Shown here: positions 11,038 through 11,374 of the stretch, in pieces
Layout: each line of letters opens with the position of its first letter
Position numbering within the stretch: the first letter of the stretch is position 1
Source of the DNA: Pseudomonadales bacterium
GTDB lineage: Bacteria; Pseudomonadota; Gammaproteobacteria; Pseudomonadales; Litorivicinaceae
Direction of reading: 5' to 3'
Assembly: GCA_012269655.1 (NCBI GenBank)
Contig: JAAXJV010000203.1
Coordinates: 1-11,374 of the forward strand
Length of the DNA: 11,374 nucleotides
Notes under the pieces: model-generated
Database searches by the model: none
What the model saw: only the letters and a program-made list of their open reading frames with translations
Told to the model about the DNA's origin: nothing
Made by a program: the position numbers and the translations under genes

Positions 11038-11340
11038 ATGGACATTCGATTTGATGCCGAGCTATGGGAATCCCGACCGACCCAAGTACCCTGGGTCTTC
11101 GTGACTTTACCCATTGAAGCGGCCGACGAATTACGTTTCATGACTCGCTCGTTACCGACAGTGGGCTTTGGAACGATCAAGGTCCGTGTCACGCTGGGAA
11201 GTGATCAATGGTTGACTTCGGTCTTCCCAGATAAGTCTAGCGGCTCATATTTGCTCCCGATCAAAGCCAAGGTACGTAACAATCAGGGACTGGTGGTCGG
11301 AGATCGCTGTACCCTAGTGCTACAGCCTATCGGTGTATGA
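11038..11340 (+). CDS. DUF1905 domain protein, function unknown
   Basis: This 100-residue protein matches what I recognise of the DUF1905 family: an N-terminal FDAELWE, then VPWVFVTLPIEAADELR, GFGTIKVRVTLGSDQWLTSVFPDK, GSYLLPIKAKVRNNQGLVVGD, and a final beta strand. The domain is a small beta-barrel-like fold, often found alone or fused to a YdeI/OmdA-type domain; no biochemical activity is established. There is no signal peptide or membrane segment, so it is probably cytoplasmic. I prefer ATG 11038, where the family N-terminus begins. A TTG at 11020 would add six residues and would sit only 9 bases after the terminator T-run. Neither start has a well-spaced Shine-Dalgarno. The gene lies behind the atp terminator and is probably transcribed separately. 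Its stop overlaps a possible next start as ATGA. Confidence 0.8.
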   Translation: MDIRFDAELWESRPTQVPWVFVTLPIEAADELRFMTRSLPTVGFGTIKVRVTLGSDQWLTSVFPDKSSGSYLLPIKAKVRNNQGLVVGDRCTLVLQPIGV

Positions 11341-11374
11341 CCTACACTGAATTCCCCATCAAAAGGCTTTACAC
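11337..11374 (+). CDS. Possible start of a further gene, cut by the right edge
   Basis: An ATG at 11337 overlaps the DUF1905 stop as ATGA and opens a frame of 12 full codons (MTYTEFPIKRLY) that is still open at the window end. The overlap resembles the parA/parB junction. Against it, no good Shine-Dalgarno is seen, the fragment is too short to recognise a family, and the last bases AGGCTTTACAC also look like a promoter -35 region. It could equally be noncoding. Confidence 0.3.
   Translation, partial: MTYTEFPIKRLY

Noticed and set aside
10752..11192. 146-codon open frame on the - strand across atpC, the terminator and the DUF1905 gene
   Set aside because: It runs antisense through two conserved genes and an intrinsic terminator, with no recognisable domain; it is a shadow frame.

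Overview
The window looks like the chromosome of a marine-type gammaproteobacterium, near the replication origin. The ATP synthase subunits are very close to the Pseudomonas/Oceanospirillales type; for example subunit c is 84 aa with [16 protein letters not shown] at its N-terminus. The gene order mnmG-rsmG-parA-parB-atpIBEFHAGDC is the classical origin-proximal arrangement of gammaproteobacteria. GC content looks moderate. Every supported gene is on the + strand, and no mobile element, CRISPR array, tRNA or rRNA was seen. Genus-level placement is not possible from this reading.

Region 1 (1-3929) holds the 3' nine-tenths of mnmG (cut by the left edge), rsmG, parA and parB. The genes are packed tightly: a TGATG overlap for mnmG/rsmG, 8 nt between rsmG and parA, and an ATGA overlap for parA/parB. 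They look like one transcript covering tRNA wobble modification, 16S rRNA methylation and chromosome partition. No terminator is visible after parB.

Region 2 (3930-10967) is the complete nine-gene F1Fo ATP synthase operon, atpI-B-E-F-H-A-G-D-C. It is preceded by a near-consensus sigma70 promoter (TTGATA, 17 bp, TATAAT) about 33 bp before atpI. The catalytic and proton-path residues are intact: a-subunit R233, c-subunit D60, alpha K176 and R377, beta K154 and E180. The c-subunit carboxylate is Asp and the Na+-type ligands are absent, so the enzyme is expected to be proton-driven. Punctuation between cistrons varies: an AU-rich leader and good Shine-Dalgarno before atpE, a small hairpin after atpE, a 9-12 bp hairpin between atpA and atpG with no U-tract, and a near-perfect Shine-Dalgarno before atpC. 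A clear intrinsic terminator at 10985-11010 closes the operon.

Region 3 (11011-11374) carries a small DUF1905-type gene of unknown function where many relatives have glmU. The last 38 bases are either the start of another ATGA-coupled gene or an intergenic stretch with a lac-like -35 hexamer; the window ends before this can be decided.

Overall this is an ordinary, well-conserved housekeeping region. No undescribed system is evident. The points worth a second look are regulatory (intercistronic hairpins, promoter placement, lack of insulation after parB) and the small gene after the operon.
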